From positions 1,364,001 through 1,428,000 of the forward strand of contig CBDATC010000001.1 in assembly GCA_965199765.1 (NCBI GenBank): DNA of 64,000 nucleotides, written 5' to 3'. This DNA comes from JAPOXR01 sp965199765. Its GTDB lineage: Bacteria > Pseudomonadota > Alphaproteobacteria > Rhodobacterales > Rhodobacteraceae. Positions 63,424 through 64,000 of the stretch are shown piece after piece. Made by a program: the position numbers and the translations under genes. The notes beneath the pieces were generated by a model that did not search any database, had not been told where the DNA came from, and saw only the letters and a list, made by a program, of their open reading frames with translations. Within the stretch, counting starts at the first letter, position 1. Each line of letters starts with the position of its first letter.

Positions 63424-64000
63424 ATGTTTGTTGTGCGATATCCTTTGGCCAACATTGATTCAGTGCAGAAGATGCTCGGAGCTTCTGATTATGTGTGCAG
63501 GCGACCGCTTGCGGCTGTCGTGTTTTTGGCATTGAAGCTCGGCCGCCCGTTGTTTCTGGAAGGAGAAGCCGGGGTTGGAAAAACCGCAATCGCCGGCGCG
63601 ATCGCCGCCGCCCTTGATCGTGAACTGATCCGTCTGCAGTGCTATGAAGGATTGGATGCGTCGTCTGCCGTTTACGAATGGAATTTCGCGGCTCAAATGA
63701 TTGCCATTCGAACAGCGGAAGCATCAGGCGGCATGGCAAGGGCCGAACTCCAGAAGCAGCTGTTTTCAGAGGAATTTCTCATCGCGCGCCCACTGCTGAA
63801 AGCATTGCGTCCATCCAGTGGCCTGCCGCCTGTCTTGTTGATCGACGAAATCGATCGCACCGATGAACCCTTTGAAGCTTTCCTGTTAGAGGCGCTGAGC
63901 GAGTTTCAAGTCACAATCCCGGAGCTCGGCACAATCAGATCTGATGATCCCCCGATCGTGATTCTCACCTCAAACCGTACACGGGAAATTCACGATGCTC
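63424..64000 (+). CDS. MoxR-family AAA+ ATPase, CoxD-like (3'-truncated by window)
   Basis: An open frame from ATG 63424 runs off the window end. The Walker A is EGEAGVGKT near residue 47 and Walker B VLLIDEIDRTD near 140. The blocks EAFLLEALSEFQVTIPELGT and ILTSNRTREIHDA match CoxD-type MoxR ATPases, which mature Mo/Cu hydroxylases such as CO dehydrogenase. The partner genes would lie beyond the window. The start is divergent from the AbrB-family gene with under 50 bases between them. Confidence 0.85.
   Translation, partial: MFVVRYPLANIDSVQKMLGASDYVCRRPLAAVVFLALKLGRPLFLEGEAGVGKTAIAGAIAAALDRELIRLQCYEGLDASSAVYEWNFAAQMIAIRTAEASGGMARAELQKQLFSEEFLIARPLLKALRPSSGLPPVLLIDEIDRTDEPFEAFLLEALSEFQVTIPELGTIRSDDPPIVILTSNRTREIHDA

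Noticed and set aside
1..64000. CRISPR arrays, rRNA genes or intact prophage.
   Set aside because: No regularly spaced repeats, rRNA signatures or phage structural genes were seen; all mobile sequence found is insertion-element debris.

Overview
The window reads as a chromosomal segment of a heterotrophic alphaproteobacterium, most likely of the order Hyphomicrobiales (Rhizobiales) or a close marine relative. This rests on the very high density of ABC uptake systems, each with its own catabolic enzymes and regulator, on the gene types (agl-type alpha-glucoside transporter, Frc-like sugar transporter, HyuA/HyuB, SoxYZ with SoxEF, a tRNA-Met(CAU) of alphaproteobacterial type) and on moderate-to-high GC. 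No database search was run; family names come from motif recognition.

Layout. 1-5.4 kb: end of an aminotransferase, a DoeB/EutE-like deacylase, soluble transhydrogenase sthA, dgoK, and a decayed peptide-binding protein gene. 5.4-9.5 kb: Dpp-type permeases and a fused double ATPase, with a 59-codon reading frame translationally coupled between them. 9.6-12.8 kb: IS256 relic, a Fic protein with repeats in its promoter, and an ISNCY transposase fragment. 12.8-21.2 kb: polar amino acid ABC transporter, FAD oxidoreductase, HyuA, HyuB and an SDR. 21.7-24.5 kb: soxY, soxZ, a dihaem cytochrome and a SoxF-like flavoprotein, followed by a sterol-desaturase-like hydroxylase. 25.7-33.7 kb: Gfo/Idh/MocA oxidoreductase, sugar ABC transporter, FadR-type regulator, a monooxygenase-domain/HpcH-aldolase fusion, a hydroxyacid dehydrogenase and a hydroxypyruvate-isomerase-like protein. 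34.6-39.9 kb: a complete branched-chain-type (Liv) transporter plus an Asp/Glu/hydantoin racemase.

40.0-51.4 kb is a second catabolic block: LacI-type regulator, ThDP-dependent enzyme, sugar-type ABC transporter with two permeases, a HisD-family dehydrogenase resembling HpsN, and a hot-dog thioesterase. Same-orientation remnants of one IS4-like element lie at both edges and a third copy sits inside, between two copies of a 197-bp segment carrying the leader and first codons of the ThDP gene. 51.6-59.1 kb is an agl-like operon (LacI regulator with a perfect 22-bp palindrome, binding protein, two unusual permeases, GH63 glycosidase, ATPase) that fits uptake and hydrolysis of mannosyl- or glucosylglycerate-type solutes. 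59.2-64 kb: tRNA-Met, an IS256 relic, an AAA/ankyrin ATPase, a glutathione S-transferase, an AbrB-family membrane protein and the start of a MoxR/CoxD-type ATPase.

Taken together this is a scavenging region: seven ABC importers, most linked to enzymes for small osmolyte-, sugar-acid- or cyclic-amide-like compounds, repeatedly cut and rearranged by insertion elements that are now all decayed. The best candidates for undescribed biology are the ThDP/HpsN-like block (40.7-51.1 kb), the fusion-aldolase pathway (25.7-33.7 kb), and the permease with a periplasmic DUF11-like insert (54.4-55.6 kb).
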